Below, piece after piece: positions 12,423-25,841 of a DNA stretch of 64,000 bases. The stretch comes from Daucus carota subsp. sativus (taxonomy: Eukaryota; Streptophyta; Magnoliopsida; Apiales; Apiaceae): assembly GCF_001625215.2 (NCBI RefSeq), contig NC_030389.2, positions 2,144,930 to 2,208,929 of the forward strand, in the 5' to 3' direction. The position numbers and the translations under genes were made by a program. The notes beneath the pieces were generated by a model. That model was not told where the DNA came from. It ran no database searches and was given only the letters and a program-made list of their open reading frames with translations. Positions within the stretch are counted from its first letter, which is position 1. Every line of letters starts with the position of its first letter.

Positions 12423-14079
12423 TCTTCAAATTTCTTGAAAACACAAAGTGCTAAAAAAATATGCAATTATGTATTTGTAAAAATATCATAGATTCTGTTA
12501 TAATAAAATAAAAAATATATAAAACCTACCGCCAGAAATGAAGAGATTTAAGATTAAGTGGTTCTGATTGAACTATGAACAAGTAAGTTTTTCGTTTTGT
12601 CTACTTATTCCTTGAGATACTACTCGCTTTTCAAAACTAACAGTCTAATTATTTTAAACTCCGGCGACCCAAACCGAAGGAGTGTGAAGTAAGGGTCGCC
12701 CCTTATACGGGTGACCTGTGCTGTGGGGTGTAGGGGTAAGGGTCGCCCCTAGCTCCGGCGACCCAAACCCTTGAACCCTCCCCTCCATCCAAGGCCGCCC
12801 CTCCTCTGGTCGACTCAAATTCAATTTTGTTTTTTAATAAATATTTCTTATTAACTTATTATATATATATATATAAAATTTTGGTAAGTAATATCAAAAT
12901 TTGGTATTGTAATGTGATGCAGAGAACTATTTTTTGAAGGGTATGCAAATAATTTAAAACATATGGTAACATCAACTCCCTATAACAAATTTTTCTTACA
13001 AAGCATGTTATATCAATTTCTGCAGCATAGTGTTTGAACGAAGCATTCATTGAACACTGAATTTTCTGCAAGCTTCATTCAAATCATGCAATAATTCAAT
13101 CAGCCAGCCTGTGGATACTGCTCAAAGATTTACTTTATTGTTGAGTTATAGATTTTCTGCAAATCATTAAGTGGACACATCAATTATCTACTGTTCAAGC
13201 ACAGTGGTTATTTTTGAATTGTGTCCTTAAAAGCTAATCTATGTGTTCTTAATTTCAACCCCTTAATCGAAGTATTACTATCCCATAATATCCTCTTAAT
13301 GATTAACTTCAAATTTGTTGGTGTCTGGTTTATATAAATATAATTCCCTTTTCCTCTCTTCAGTTTTAGGTTTATTCAATATTTCTCGTAATTCATTCCC
13401 AACATCCCATTAGGTATTTCGTTTCTCCTTCATGATTCTTTTTCTATTTTCCATTTATAATTTATCGCAGAATTTTTTAAAATTAAGTGTAATGTGTATA
13501 GTATTTTTAAAAATAAAAATATTCATCTAGTTTTCATATACTTAAAAATAATTTTGATATTATTTATAAGTTAAATAGTTAAAATATTAATGATATTTCT
13601 AAATAATAAATTGTAGTATTAAATTATGAAAATATAAATAAACTTTATTATTATAAACATGAATATATTTGATTTTTTTTTGATATTATTCAATATTTGA
13701 TTTTTTTCAAAAATAATAATATAATATTTTATTCTTTTTTAGGTCAAAACCAAACTGATAATATTTTGTTTTTCTTTTCTATTCATTTTCCTTTTTGAAT
13801 TCTATTCGGTTTATTAATTTATTTGAGTCGGTTGGAATGGCCCTTATATTTAATTATTATTATTATTATTTCGCTATTCACGGGTTTGGGTTTTTGTCGG
13901 GGTAAACAACTCCCATCCTTGCTCATCAATTAGTCTTAAAAAAAACACCGAGAAGATTAAAAACCATCAATTCCCAATTAAATACAAACCCTAAAATCAC
14001 ACACAATTCAAATTCAATTCGCATCTATTCATATATCTAATCTACTCTCTCCCATTCAAATCTCACTCTATTCGATTCA
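12423..14079. other. Spacer and upstream region of the ZFPL1 gene
   Basis: There is no gene here. A GC-rich block at about 12655-12800 contains two copies of CTCCGGCGACCCAAACC and repeated GGGTCGCCCCT. A TA run lies near 12860. A telo-box-like AAACCCTAA at 13987-13995 lies just upstream of the ZFPL1 start codon and may help regulate that gene. Confidence 0.55.
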
Positions 14080-17000
14080 ATGGTGGTCTGCAAATGCCGG
14101 AAGGTAATTTCGATTATTTAATCACTTCAATTGTTTTCATTCTCATTGATCTAATAAAAATTTAATTAATTCACAGTTTGATGTTTATTTCATCGCTTTA
14201 GATCAGATCGCTAATTGACTCTGTTTTATATTAATAATTGAGAAAAAAACAACAAGAAAAGATTTATAGATTTGTGTTAATTGTTATATGGATATCTGGA
14301 GGTTCGAATTGAGGAGTTTTTTTCAATACTTTGATTCGATTATCTATGCGGAACTGTTTCATGAAATGTAGCTGGATCTAGGTAGAGCTGGCTCGAGTTT
14401 AGGCTAGTGCAAATAATGATCGGGAATGAGTTTGAATGTCAGAATAGATCAGGCCAGGCTATATGTGAATGGTGCGGTGTTGAGATCGTATATATGTGAT
14501 TGGAGGTTTAAATTCAGTTCCTGTTCAGTATCGTAATTTGATTATTGATGTGGAATTGTTTTACATTTTTACTTAATGTAGTTGGATTTAGCTGAGCTGC
14601 CTTGAGTTTAGGTAACTGGAAGTAATGATTGAGAATGAGTTTGAATGCCGTAATAGATCTGGCTATATGTAAACAGTGCAGTGTTGAGATCGTATATATG
14701 TATTTGGAGGTTCGAATTGAGGACCTGTTTAATATCGTAATTTGATTATCGATGCGTAACCATTTTACTAAATGTAGCTGATTTTACCTAAAGTGCTGGC
14801 TTGAGTTTAGGCAATTGGAAATAATGATCAAGATTAAGTTTGAATGTTGTAATAGATCAGGCTATATGTGAACAGTACGGAGTTGAGATCGTATATATGT
14901 ATTAGGAGGTTCAAACTGAGGACCTGTTTAGTATTGTTATATGATTATCGATGTGGAATTGTTTTAAGAAATGTTTTTGGATTTAGCTAGAGCTGGCTCG
15001 AGTTTAGATTACTAGAAATAATGATCGAGAATGAGTTTGAATGTCATAATATATCAGGATATATGTGAACGGTACAGACTACAGAGTTGAGATTTATGAG
15101 TAGTGGTTGTTGGACGGCGGTTTGGTGGAGTTGCAAAAATGCTAGTGTAAATTCGAGATGAGTGTGGATCTTATATATTTTAATAGCTATGTTACCCTAG
15201 GGGGAAATAACATAATGTTGTTTGTTTTCAGGCGACCAAGTTGTACTGTTTTGTGCACAAGGTTCCTGTTTGTGGAGCATGTATATGTTTTCCGGAGCAC
15301 CAAATATGTGTGGTATGGTCACTTTATTATTAGTCTTATTCTGTTGTTGTTGGCTTTAATTATATCATATATTAACTGGGATGCTAGTATAATGCATTGT
15401 ACTAGTTTTCGAAAGGATATTATTTTGTTGTCTTTCTTGTATAAAGAGGATGACCAACAATTTAGCTCTCTATTTTACTGGGGGAAATTGTTTCTATGTG
15501 CAAGAATGTATCAGTCTTCTCTCCGTGTATCCGTTTCCTTTTCATTTTATTTTACCGTAAATGACAAATCAAAGAATAGTTACAGATAAGTGAAAAACAA
15601 GAAGCCCTTCTGGTTTTTCTTACCAAATATTGAGAAAAGTTGATTTTGATCTGCTATGAACTTCTTGGGATTTGTAATTGTTCGACACTTTCTAGTAGTA
15701 AAATATTTTCCTTCTCTTTTCACCTTTAGCTACATCGTATTACTTACATATAGAAATTCTATTTGTAGATTTCTACTTATTCAGAATGGGTAATAGATGG
15801 TGAGTATGATTGGCCTCCTAAGTGCTGCAAGTGTCAAGCTGTGCTCGAAGAAGGCACTGACGGTCAAACTACACGACTGGGCTGCTTACGTATGTAATTC
15901 AAGGGCCTATTGCTCAAACGGTCATTTACGTAATGTGTATATATAACATAGTACACGCTAATTATTTGTCTTATTGATCATTGTAGATGTAATACATACA
16001 AGCTGTTTGACCTCACATGTTAAAGAATTTCCTCCTCACACTGCTCCAGCTGGATATGTATGTCCAGCCTGTTCAACTTCGGTGAGTCCCCTTCTACAAG
16101 TTGTATTATTAGCATAGAGTTTAAAAATACTACTATTATTGAGTAGATAACCATCTGGGTGAACATATACTGGTTGTAATAAAATTTGGCAAAAGGAAGT
16201 TCTGGTTTTGCTTTTATTGGGCCAGTTGTTTGATTTTTGACTTCAGATTAATATACAGAGACCATTCAACAAAAGTAAATAGTGGATTATACATACTTGT
16301 ATCAATTTTTCGAATGTAAAATTGCTGATCTTTGGCAAATGTGGTGGTTTCTTTGTGTGTGATACTGAAGGTTTTTATTCCAATTCATTGCTACATGCTT
16401 GGCAACATTTAGCAAAAAGATAATATAGTTTTTGCAAGAAGTTGTCAGGAGCCTGGTATTTTTGTTTATCTATGAACACAAATATATCATTGCGTTGTAA
16501 TATATAATTGATGAAAAGAATTGTGTGCTTGCTTAAAACCAGAACAGAACTTGAAGATGTAGAAGAACTAGAGAAGATAAATTATGAACATTAATCTATC
16601 ATTGCTGTGCAATATATAATTGATGAGAAGAATTGTATTATTTAAAACCAGAACTTGAAGATGTAGAATAATTAGAATAGATAAATTTAACCAGAAAATG
16701 ACTGGTTATTATTTTCCCCAGCAAGAGAAATTTTGCCTATTAAGTAGTGCTGTTTGTATAGGAAAGTTGTCTACATTAGGTGTAAGTGCAGATCAGCAGA
16801 TTTTTGTTTCAGTTTGTTTGGAAGCTTGTCCAATATAGACATATAGTTATGGTTCCCTAGTTAATTGTCTGTAGCTTATGAAATTCTAAAACAGTGGGGA
16901 ATGTTGGACAAAGAAGTGGATTGTTGCAATAGAATACAGAAAAGATACCATAAGATCGGTTTGACATCTTTGGGTTGTGATAAATGGAAAAATTGGGAAG

Positions 17001-20000
17001 AGTTTTGTACTTCTGTTGTGTAGCGTGCTGAAAAATTTCACTTTATAATAGATAAAATTTCTTGCCCGAGTCATTGGTTCTTTTCTTGTTTTGCAGATAT
17101 GGCCTCCTAAAATGGTTAAAGATTCAGGGTCCCGCCTTCATTCCAGGCTGAAGGAAGCAATTTCGCAGGTATTGAAATTTAAACGATGATTTAGAAGTTT
17201 ATTGTTTAAGCTGCATTGCTATGCGTTTTTTTTTTTTTTTTGTGTTTTGTTTTGTTGTTAAGGACTGCTATCACTATTTAGTTCTTTGAAGAAAAACATG
17301 ATTAACTTATTATGTCTGCCAGTGTCCAAATTACCTTACTTTTTGAGTTATATTTTTCCATTTCATGCTGAGTGTCTCTCGGTTGTCAAATACTTGCTGA
17401 GATGAATTAGGTCTTATTTTCTCTATTATTTTTTATTAGTGTCATCATCCTGTCTCATTTTTTATTGTAATTCTGGTTAATGCATGTTTACTTTTGCTTC
17501 AGATAATTGGTTATTTGAATCTTTGACCCCATGTACCCATAAATGAAGTATACGTTGCCTGGGACTTATATTCTTTTGGTTATGGTTGAGTTTATCTCCT
17601 GGTATGTGGTTTACATATTGCTTAAATTTGCAACATATGTATGTTAGTGTAATAATCATTTCAATTTAAGTAATTGGCAGTCACCACTCACAAGGATATA
17701 TAGTTAATAAGAACCTGATACCAATTTGTTTCTATCAATTCTCTTGGCTAACAAACTGTACTATAGCGTCTGTTTTAAACTTAGGATGACCAGTATAGTT
17801 GGTGGTTATACCTCCTAGTATGTAGACAAACTTTATGGAGAGATGTGAGCGTTTGGAATGGGTTGTTTAATACACACACACACACACACAGAGGTATTCT
17901 CTTCCTCTACGTTGTTCTTACTCATTACTGGCTTAAAGAAGAGCGGAGGGGCTGAATTTCAGAAAATCAGTACCAATAATTTTGTAAGCTTTTTGGAGTA
18001 ATGATCAAACTTACGCTTTAGATATTTTTTGTATTATAATTTCTCTTTGTTATATACTATTTTACATGGTAAGAAGAATCTGGGTATAGTAAGAATCTAG
18101 TTTCTAATTTTACAATTTATATATTGTTTCGTCCTATGTTTCTAAACAATTAATTTAGAGTATAATCCAATATGTTTACCTGCAGTATACCTTATTTTTT
18201 CTCTAGAAAACTAGACATATAAAGTTTGCACTCTTTTTTCACATTTCCTTTTCATCTTTCACCTTTTATTTTGTCTGTAATTTTTCATTCCGTTCCTCCC
18301 ACCCCAATGGAGAATTAATTTCTCTCCTATTACGTAAACTAAAGAAGCGCTGCAGGGATTTTAGTTTAAGCTGGGTGAATTGTGACAACAAGAGGTTTAA
18401 TGCCTTAAATGCTCCTAATTAGAGATGCACAAAAAATCAGCCCGTCCAATCCGATCCAGAAAAAATCCAATCCAGAAAAAGCCTGGTCCGGGCCTGCAAG
18501 CCATTTTGAATGCGATAAGCATTTAATAATACTAGTTTTGTGTATTAATAAGTACTAAACGCGATAAGCAGCCAACTTTATAATAAATATTAGTGTTGTA
18601 ATCTTTTATATGATGGGGCAGATTGTTTAATGTAATGAATTGTGTTTCATCAGAATGTGCAAGTAGAAATTCAGTGATGGCAAGTATATATCATACAGGG
18701 CATTGGTTTGAAAATGATATGCACACATATGTAAATGTATTGTGTCTCCACATCTCAACTCATCTAACTTTATTTCCAAAACTAGCAATGTAACAAACTG
18801 ATTGGCAACATTGAAGTTCTTGTTCAAATGAAACCTTTTGCTTGACTTTGCTGTTGGGTTCATAGGTTAGCTCACAGCATGTTCTTAATCTAATATGCAA
18901 TTTTTTCATTGTTTTGTTATATAGTGAAAATGTGGAATTCTGTGGAGGTGTTCACTTTACATAATTGTTGCAAGAACAAGGACATATATGTATCATATAT
19001 CTTAGAAATTTTCCCGTGACACTATTACATGCTAATTCTTTTCCATGTCTTGTAGACTGGCATTGAGAAGAACCTGTTTGGAAGCCATCCAATTTCGCCG
19101 GCAGTAACAGATTATAGGGGCCCACCCCTTGCATTTGCTTCTGACCCTTTGATTCATGTATCTAGTAATGGAGGCATGTCCACGTCGGGAGTAAAAGATG
19201 CTGAAAGTTATTCAGGTGCAACTGGATCCGGTCTTATGAAACCTTCAACTATTGATATCGAGGAGATAGAGGATAGTGCAGCCAACCAGGCCAATTTTGC
19301 AAGAAGTGTAAGTCCCAAGAGTACACTTTTGCTATTTAATGAAAATAAAGTATGACAGTGAATGTCTAAAGCATACTAAATACTTTTAATTGTTAAACTT
19401 TTAGAAGGAACAGAGAAGTTATAATCATTTAGTTTGAAACTGTGGGAGAAAAATAAATTTGGGGATAAAATTTTAATGCAAGGGGTGCTATTTCTGGACG
19501 AGGTGGAATGACCAAAAATCTGTCTAATGTGAATAAATAGTGAGTTATTATGCATTTAAGATTGGTTTTATTGTGGATGTTATGCAACTTCTCTTTGTAA
19601 TGTATTACAAAACAGCCTGGTGCTACCACAAGGAAGAGTGCAGTACAAGCAGATAAAATATATTCTGACATTTCATACTATGCCGACGATGAAGATGCAA
19701 ATCAGAAAAAGTATACTCGAAGGGGTGAGAGTTTATTCCATTTTTAATTTGATTGCTGTTGTGTTTATTGTTTCCTTCTGTCTTCTTCCCGTTACAGCTT
19801 ATCCTGTAAGTAACGTCGCTTATCCTGTAAGTAACGTCGCTTTCATCTGTAGGTACATTCCGCAATAAGTTTTTAAGACTATTGCTGCCCTTTTGGTCAA
19901 GTGCATTACCAACTCTGCCTGTAACTGCACCACCAAAGAAAGATACTTCACATGCAAGCGAAGGTCAGGAGGGTCGTACACGGCAGCATAGAAAATCAAG

Positions 20001-20846
20001 GATGGATCCAAGGAAAATTCTTCTGTTCATCGCAATTATGTAATGTCTTCTAATCTACCTCTAGCTTTATATGCGTGTGTTATATCAGGGGTAAAAAGTC
20101 ATTTTGTTTTAGAGACTGGAAGTAAAGAATTTAATCTTCAACTGCAGAAGCATAATATATTGGCCCACTGATTTACCTTGTAGAGATGCTTTGCGGTGAC
20201 ACTTGATTCTGTATATCTGGATAATATTCACTAGACGAAGCCTATATATGCTTAAATGTTCCGCAGGGAAATCTTATCTGGTGTGTTTTTTTCTAGCTTC
20301 TAGGAAGCTGATTTGTGCTTTCATGCAAACCTGTTTACAATAGAAGATTGAAACACATGATTTGTTGATTTTGTTTTGAATCTTCACCCAGACACTTGAT
20401 ATCTGTCTTCCCTGTTCTATACAGAATAAATGTGTTAATTTAAAATATAGAAGAAACCAGTGCTGTTAAATGAAGAAGGATAAGAGATGTGTTAATTTAA
20501 AATATAGAAGAAACCAGTGCAGTTAAATGAAGAAGGATAAGAGAAGAAAGCAGCAGTGCTAATGTTTGATTACCACCATCATAGTTCAGGCTCAGTATTT
20601 GAACCCTTTCCATAAATAATGGCAAGAGGACAGTAAATTCACATTGACTACTAAGAAGCAATAATTAAATATGAATTTAAGAAAGTACATACACCCTAAT
20701 TTTTCCTTAAATTGTATGTTTTCATAATGTACCGGACTATGACTGCATGCAGGGCGTGTATGGCAACAATGGGTATTCTTTATTACAGACTTGCTCAACG
20801 TGGTTTCAGTGAGGAGTTGACTGAAGTCGAGCAGCATCAACCATGA
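14080..20846 (+). CDS. ZFPL1: ZFPL1-type RING/B-box zinc-finger membrane protein
   Basis: This is a homologue of zinc finger protein-like 1, a cis-Golgi membrane protein in animals. The exons are 14080-14103, 15232-15312, 15769-15889, 15987-16081, 17097-17168, 19056-19307, 19616-19724, 19853-20039 and 20753-20846. Introns have GT and AG ends and phases close to give 344 residues. An N-terminal B-box-like cluster runs from MVVCKCRK through C14, H17, C22, C25 and C27 to H31. A RING-like domain has KCCKC near residue 54, C74, H76, H79, C82 and the CPAC pair at 101-104. A serine-rich acidic linker follows, then YYADDEDANQKKYTRRG. One hydrophobic segment at about 305-325 precedes a short acidic tail, as in other ZFPL1 proteins. 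The first exon is only 24 bases. Intron 1 holds a tandem repeat and intron 7 a 21-bp duplication. The gene looks intact. Confidence 0.93.
14281..15090. repeat. Four-copy ~200-bp tandem repeat in ZFPL1 intron 1
   Basis: Units start near 14281, 14480, 14684 and 14883. Each contains TTGAGATCGTATATATGT, a GGAGGTTC segment and GAATGAGTTTGAATG. Successive unit starts are about 200-204 bases apart, with diverged copies. The array fills most of the first intron. Confidence 0.8.
18421..18500. repeat. Short CCAATCCGATCCAG-type repeat in ZFPL1 intron 5
   Basis: An AGAGATGCACAAA start is followed by clustered copies of AATCCGATCCAG and AATCCAATCCAG. This resembles the end of a decayed hAT-like element. 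No matching second end was found. Confidence 0.3.
19800..19842. repeat. 21-bp tandem duplication in ZFPL1 intron 7
   Basis: The 21-bp unit CTTATCCTGTAAGTAACGTCG occurs twice in a row, just before the acceptor of exon 8. It creates two GTAAGT donor-like sites inside the intron, which could tempt alternative splicing. Confidence 0.8.
20431..20544. repeat. 57-bp tandem duplication in ZFPL1 intron 8
   Basis: Two adjacent copies of a 57-bp unit starting TGTGTTAATTTAAAATATAG differ by about one base. It is non-coding and looks recent. Confidence 0.85.
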
Positions 20847-23545
20847 TCTCTGAATCTATCTTGAAGGATCCATAGTTTATGGCTCAACCTTGACAAGCTT
20901 TCATGTTAGTGATTCATGGTTCAGCTCCTCTGCTCCATAACCCTCTTCGTGGGACCTTGTATGTGTTATGAATCAGAACTTATATGCTGATGATAGTGGA
21001 AAGTTTTCTTGCAACGCTTCCTTGTTCATGTTTTTTCCTTTTTCTTTTGTTCTAAATTAAGAAAATTTTAAATATCCACAGATTTTATTTTCTCTTTGTA
21101 TGTAATTATTCATTCCAGCAATAAACTTGCTCTCTTTACTTGGCATACGGTGCCAATATACCGTTTTCTCGCAGTCTTATATGTATTAAGCTCATATGTA
21201 GCGACCAAAAAGTTTGTCAAACTGGTGAGGATATATCTGCAGATGTATTTGTCGCAGCAAAAGTAAGATCTGATATGAACACAAAATTTTCATATCCTCC
21301 TATTGATTATTGTATTCTATGTTCTGATACGCTATTCGATATCGACAAACTTGGCATGATCTGTACACAATTATGAGTTAACTGAAGTTAATATGATTAT
21401 TATGTGTAGCGATCTTATATATTCTATTCTGTGCATGTTGAGAATATTGTAAGCAATTCACACTGATTTAATTGGATTATATTCATTATTATAAACTGCA
21501 AAGGCATAATCATGCATAGAAGCTCTTTGGTGGCTTTTCATCAAGTTAATGTTTTAAAATGTGAAGGAAGATGTGCTATATAATCATAGTATCATACAAG
21601 CATATAATTTTTGCTGAATCTCACAATCTTGACCTTTTTGCTAATTGTATTTGTATATGCGATAATACAGAAACAGTTGGGAACTTGGGAGTGGCTTTCC
21701 TCGAACGTGCGATCATGTATTAGTGTGCCGGGTTGCTATTAATTCAAACATGCAGGAATATGGTATATCTGCAAATCTCGTGTGTAATTATAATTATTAA
21801 TTGGCCGGACTCCGGCGAGGATATTCAAGTTGACAACTGATGATGTTCAAAAGTGTTAAACATTTTAGAACTCATGCACGAATAAAGCACCTCAACACTA
21901 TATATAAAATTTTTCTGTGTATCAGTCATGAGTTCGAGTCTCGCTCATTTTGTCTATGATCATGAATTTGCCGAATGTCAATTGAAAAATATTATTGAGG
22001 CCTTCCGGGAAACTAGAAACAAAAGTTAGAGGCCAATAATACACGTGTCAACGAGTAAGTTGGGTTCTATACTTGAGTGCTTCAGCACGATCAATTTGGT
22101 ATAATTTTAATGGGTTAAATATTAAGTAGGTGACCGACTGCGATCAAAAAACTCAAGTAGATCACTCGTTTGTAAATTTGATTCAAACTCAATCAATTAA
22201 TTTAACTTGATCATTCCGTTAAAGTTAAAAATTGAAATTACTTAAAGATCGAAAAATGATACTAAAATAGAAGGGTAGAGCTCATTTTGGGTTTCAATAT
22301 GATTACTAAAAAATGCTATTTGGTTCATGAAACATAGAAACATCTGGCTTTGATTCTTCGAAATTTCAAAAATAAGGAAAATAAAACCAAATTTTGTATC
22401 TAAATCTAAAATATAAAATTTCTTCAAATTTATTCGGGTCAAAACAGATCGGATATTTATACTTTCTCAGCGGTCCTAGATATATCTTAAGTTCGAGGAC
22501 AAAAATTCAAATTGTTTATACCACGCATCTTTTATGATGCACAACTAGTTAAATAAGATGCACTAAGATTTTATTCTCTGCATGTTGAGAAATATTGAAG
22601 CAAATTGCATGAGTCACCAGGCCAATTTACATTATTTAAAACTGGAAAGGCCATAATAATTTTGTATTTTGTTATAATTTGTAGATATCTAAAGTTTTTT
22701 TTTTTTTTGAAAAGCTGTAGATATCTAAAGTTAGCATGTTACCCGATAAGGAATATGGACACTTATATTAAAATACCACATGATGAGCCACGAGATCACA
22801 CAAATCATTTGCTAATATTGGTTGGTACAATCTACTTTCTTAACCAATGTTTATACAACCTGTTTTTAGATTATGATAAATGATTGGAATCTCGGATTCT
22901 CGGTATACTTATATTTCTGAAAATAACATATAAATCAATTTTCTGAATGCTAAGTAATATTAGACACATTTTTATTAGATATTTTTAAAAGATATAAATA
23001 TATAAACTTTTTAAAAATAAAGATGTCAAGGAACCTAGCGAAGAATCAGAGGATCCACAATAATGTAGAATAAAGAGATTGTTAAGTGAGTGTCAATTCA
23101 ATTCTCACGTCTGGAAAGAAAATTTGTTTTGATTATAAGATTATTTTTTTGATTATAAGATTATTAGTATGAGGTCTTTGAAGAGTAGTACGCGCCTGAT
23201 GATTGATTTCAAATGACTCAAACAGTTCTCATCATTAGCTCTCCGCCTCTCCAAGTCTCAAGGAAACGTGGCATTATTTATATTCAAGATTCCTTCAACT
23301 TAATGCCTCACAAGCTGTACTTTTGTCCCATTAACATTGCAGATTCATATACTTCATTTAACAAAACGAAACCCCTTTTTAAATCAATCATTGTTCATAA
23401 AATATGACAAAAAGAATATAATTTGTCAACCAGAATGCAGAATCACAGATTATAAATACTTGGATTTTGGTTTTTCTTCTCAGTCCAACAAGCTTAGCAT
23501 TCTAAGACCAGAAAAGAAAAAATACAAATACTCTGCACAACTAAA
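20847..23545. other. Spacer between the ZFPL1 and bHLH genes
   Basis: There is no convincing gene. The first few hundred bases are probably ZFPL1 3' UTR. A short direct repeat of TTGATTATAAGATTATT lies near 23130-23165. The remainder is AT-rich. Confidence 0.6.
23451..23458 (+). promoter_or_regulatory. Probable TATA box of the bHLH gene
   Basis: TATAAATA lies about 90 bases upstream of the bHLH start codon, a plausible distance for a TATA box followed by a short leader. Confidence 0.55.
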
Positions 23546-24923
23546 ATGGAGTCTTTTGGATCAATACTAGAGGGAGACTGGAGTTCTTTAGATGCCATGT
23601 ACTCAGCTGAAGAATCCGAATTCACCGCGCAGTTACTTAATTACTGTTCCATTCCAAATGACTTGCATTTCGACCCGAGCTTCAGAATTTTCTCTGACAA
23701 TGCTGATATTGATCATTTTGCACTTGGTAATACTTGTTTTTATCCTACTTTGAAGCATGACAGCTGCTATGCAGGCGATTTTAGGCACATTTTGGCGGCA
23801 AGTGATGATTTTGTGTTCTGCAATGAGGACATTGAAGGCGAAAATCTGTCATCGGTTCAGATTTTGTCTAGTGGTGATGTATATGAAAATGTACTTATGC
23901 AGCTTGAACTTGAAGGTCATGTGGCAGACCGTGTTTCTGACGAGGAAGTTGTATTGAGCAATTCAGTGCAAAAATCAAAGAAACGATCTGCAAACTCCGG
24001 AGATGTAAGTATAAATAGTCAAAAGTTTAATTTAGAGAAAACTGCAAAAGTACTCATGTTTTCAAACTTATTTTCAAAAATACGGTCAAAGTTGCAACTG
24101 AGGTTGCACACAGTTGATTTTCAGGTAACCGACGTTGTTTTGCATTACGAGGTTGCACCGTATTTTTAAAAATAAATTCTGCTGCTTGTGTATTTTTGAA
24201 AAAAGCCATTTAATTTATCATTTCTCTTGGTTATTTCTTAATAGACTTTTCAACAATGCAGGTTCAGATAAACAAGAGGAGAGTGAAGGCAAAGAAGAAT
24301 CAGAAGATTGAAAGGAAAGACTGCATGAATAACAAGGAGAAAAATGCTGCAATGCAAAAGCGAAGTTTAAGCAATGACTCCATGGTTTCTCATGAACTAA
24401 ATGGAACTGCATCAAATTCTCCAGACTCGAAAGAAGTTACACCTGTCAATTCAAATGGTGAAGTGAGAGCTGCTAGGGGATCAGCAACTGATCCACAGAG
24501 CCTCTACGCAAAGGTAAGTACTCAGATATCCGTTTTTTTTCATGTATAACTAAGTGCAATCTTATTTATGGACTGAGATATTAACACATTTTGCAGAAAC
24601 GAAGAGAACGAATAAATGAGAAATTCAGGACATTGCAGAACCTTGTTCCCAATGGAACTAAAGTTGATATTAGTACAATGCTTGAAGATGCTGTTGAGTA
24701 TGTGAAGTTCCTGCAACTCCAAATTAAAGTGAGTACAGAGAAAAAAAAAAAAGACTATATACTATCCAGTTTTCGTCGAACACTACAAATTCCTCCAGTA
24801 CTAATCATCTGTCATATATCTGTGTTTCAGCTCTTGAGCTCCGATAAGTGGATGTATGCACCCATCGCGTACAATGGAATTGATCTCGGACTTGATTCAA
24901 ACCTCTCCCGGCCACTACATTGA
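23546..24923 (+). CDS. RSL-class bHLH transcription factor (bHLH84/RSL3-like)
   Basis: The exons are 23546-24004, 24262-24513, 24597-24728 and 24831-24923. All introns are phase 0 with GT and AG ends, giving 311 residues. An acidic N-terminal half is followed by a lysine-rich stretch and then the bHLH domain at about 230-281: [26 protein letters not shown], the loop [20 protein letters not shown] and helix 2 VKFLQLQIK. The C-terminal [16 protein letters not shown] tail marks subfamily VIIIc, the RHD6-like (RSL) factors that promote root-hair growth. The start [20 protein letters not shown] resembles Arabidopsis bHLH84 more than RSL4. The tail has one residue fewer than the usual SSDDLWMY. The gene looks intact. 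I am sure of the class; the exact orthologue needs a tree. Confidence 0.92.
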
Positions 24924-25689
24924 GAATCACAGAATTTTCTGCGAATGATTACTTATAGCAGTACTAGAAACCTAGCCTCGTTGCAAAGTACCAGGATATA
25001 GTCGCGACATCTTAATCAAAAGTGATCAAGAACAGAGTCAATGTGCGTGATTTTTTTTTTCTTGTTGCTTGAGTGTTGTGACCGAAAGTTATTCTTTAGT
25101 AAAACTCTTTTCCCGCTAATTTCTGCTAGTTTTACATAACATCGATTATATCTCTACTCTGCTCTATTAAAGTACAACTCAAGGCAATTTATGTGCAATT
25201 TTATTGGCTTTAAAATGCAATTTAATTTGAACTCAAGAAGCTGATGGTTTAATCCTAATTCTCTGATGCAAATCGGCATAGATCTTTTCATGAAGTGGAT
25301 GGCGGATATTGAAATGCGTCCAAAAAATGCAAGTATGGTCATACGAAAAAACAAGCTTCTGAGCAAACTTTTAGCTGAGGGTTTATCGGAGAATGGCATG
25401 GCAGTCCAAATTGTTTTTGAGAGTCTTGGTGAACAAAATCTTCCGCAGCAACAAAAAACCACAAAGAAACTCTGAAATTATGAGATGCGAAACTATTTTT
25501 TCTATTTGGTAGTGCGAACCTGTACGGGTTCTTACAATCAAACTAAATTTACTACAGACACTTCTTCTTCCTTATATACATAAGTATATAAAACAAACAT
25601 AACTACAGTCTAGGGTAGTAGCTAGGAATGTTATAACATTAAACATTCTGAACATTGTATCTGAAATATCGTTCCATGGACTTCATTCA
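24924..25689. other. Spacer with an unassigned 69-codon open frame
   Basis: An open frame at 25266-25475 (plus) starts MQIGIDLFMKWMADIEMRPK and is rich in charged residues. I do not recognise it, and it has no clear flanking exons. It may be chance or a gene fragment. The rest is the bHLH 3' flank. Confidence 0.4.
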
Positions 25690-25835
25690 TTGACACTTCT
25701 ACTGCAAGTTTAATTTCAAGAGGCTCAGGCATCTGCGTCCATAATACCACCAAGGGACATCATTTACCGTCTTTGAATCTTCAACCAAGTCTCGAGCTTG
25801 TCCAACCAAAACACGCCACATGAAATGTTAAAGCC
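25690..25835 (-). pseudogene. Duplicated 3' fragment of the adjacent membrane-protein gene
   Basis: This stretch repeats the terminal coding part of the gene immediately upstream on the minus strand (about 25846-25975), including the DVPWWCYG region, with a few substitutions and small deletions. It is a tandem duplication of roughly 145 bp lying just past the functional stop, so it is likely transcribed only as 3' UTR. Confidence 0.75.
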
Positions 25836-25841
25836 GACACT

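Noticed and set aside
14281-15090. CRISPR-like or satellite array
   Set aside because: The units are long, diverged and contiguous without spacers, and they lie in a plant intron. They are simply tandem repeats.
15158-15589. A 143-codon plus-strand open frame
   Set aside because: It overlaps ZFPL1 exon 2 in another frame and runs through intron sequence. The spliced ZFPL1 model explains the conserved part.
21926-21950. A tRNA B-box-like GAGTTCGAGTCTCGC word
   Set aside because: There is no matching A box or cloverleaf around it. At most it is a SINE remnant, and I could not support that.
25266-25475. A 69-codon open frame downstream of the bHLH gene
   Set aside because: It is unrecognised and isolated. 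I kept it only as a remark in the spacer entry.
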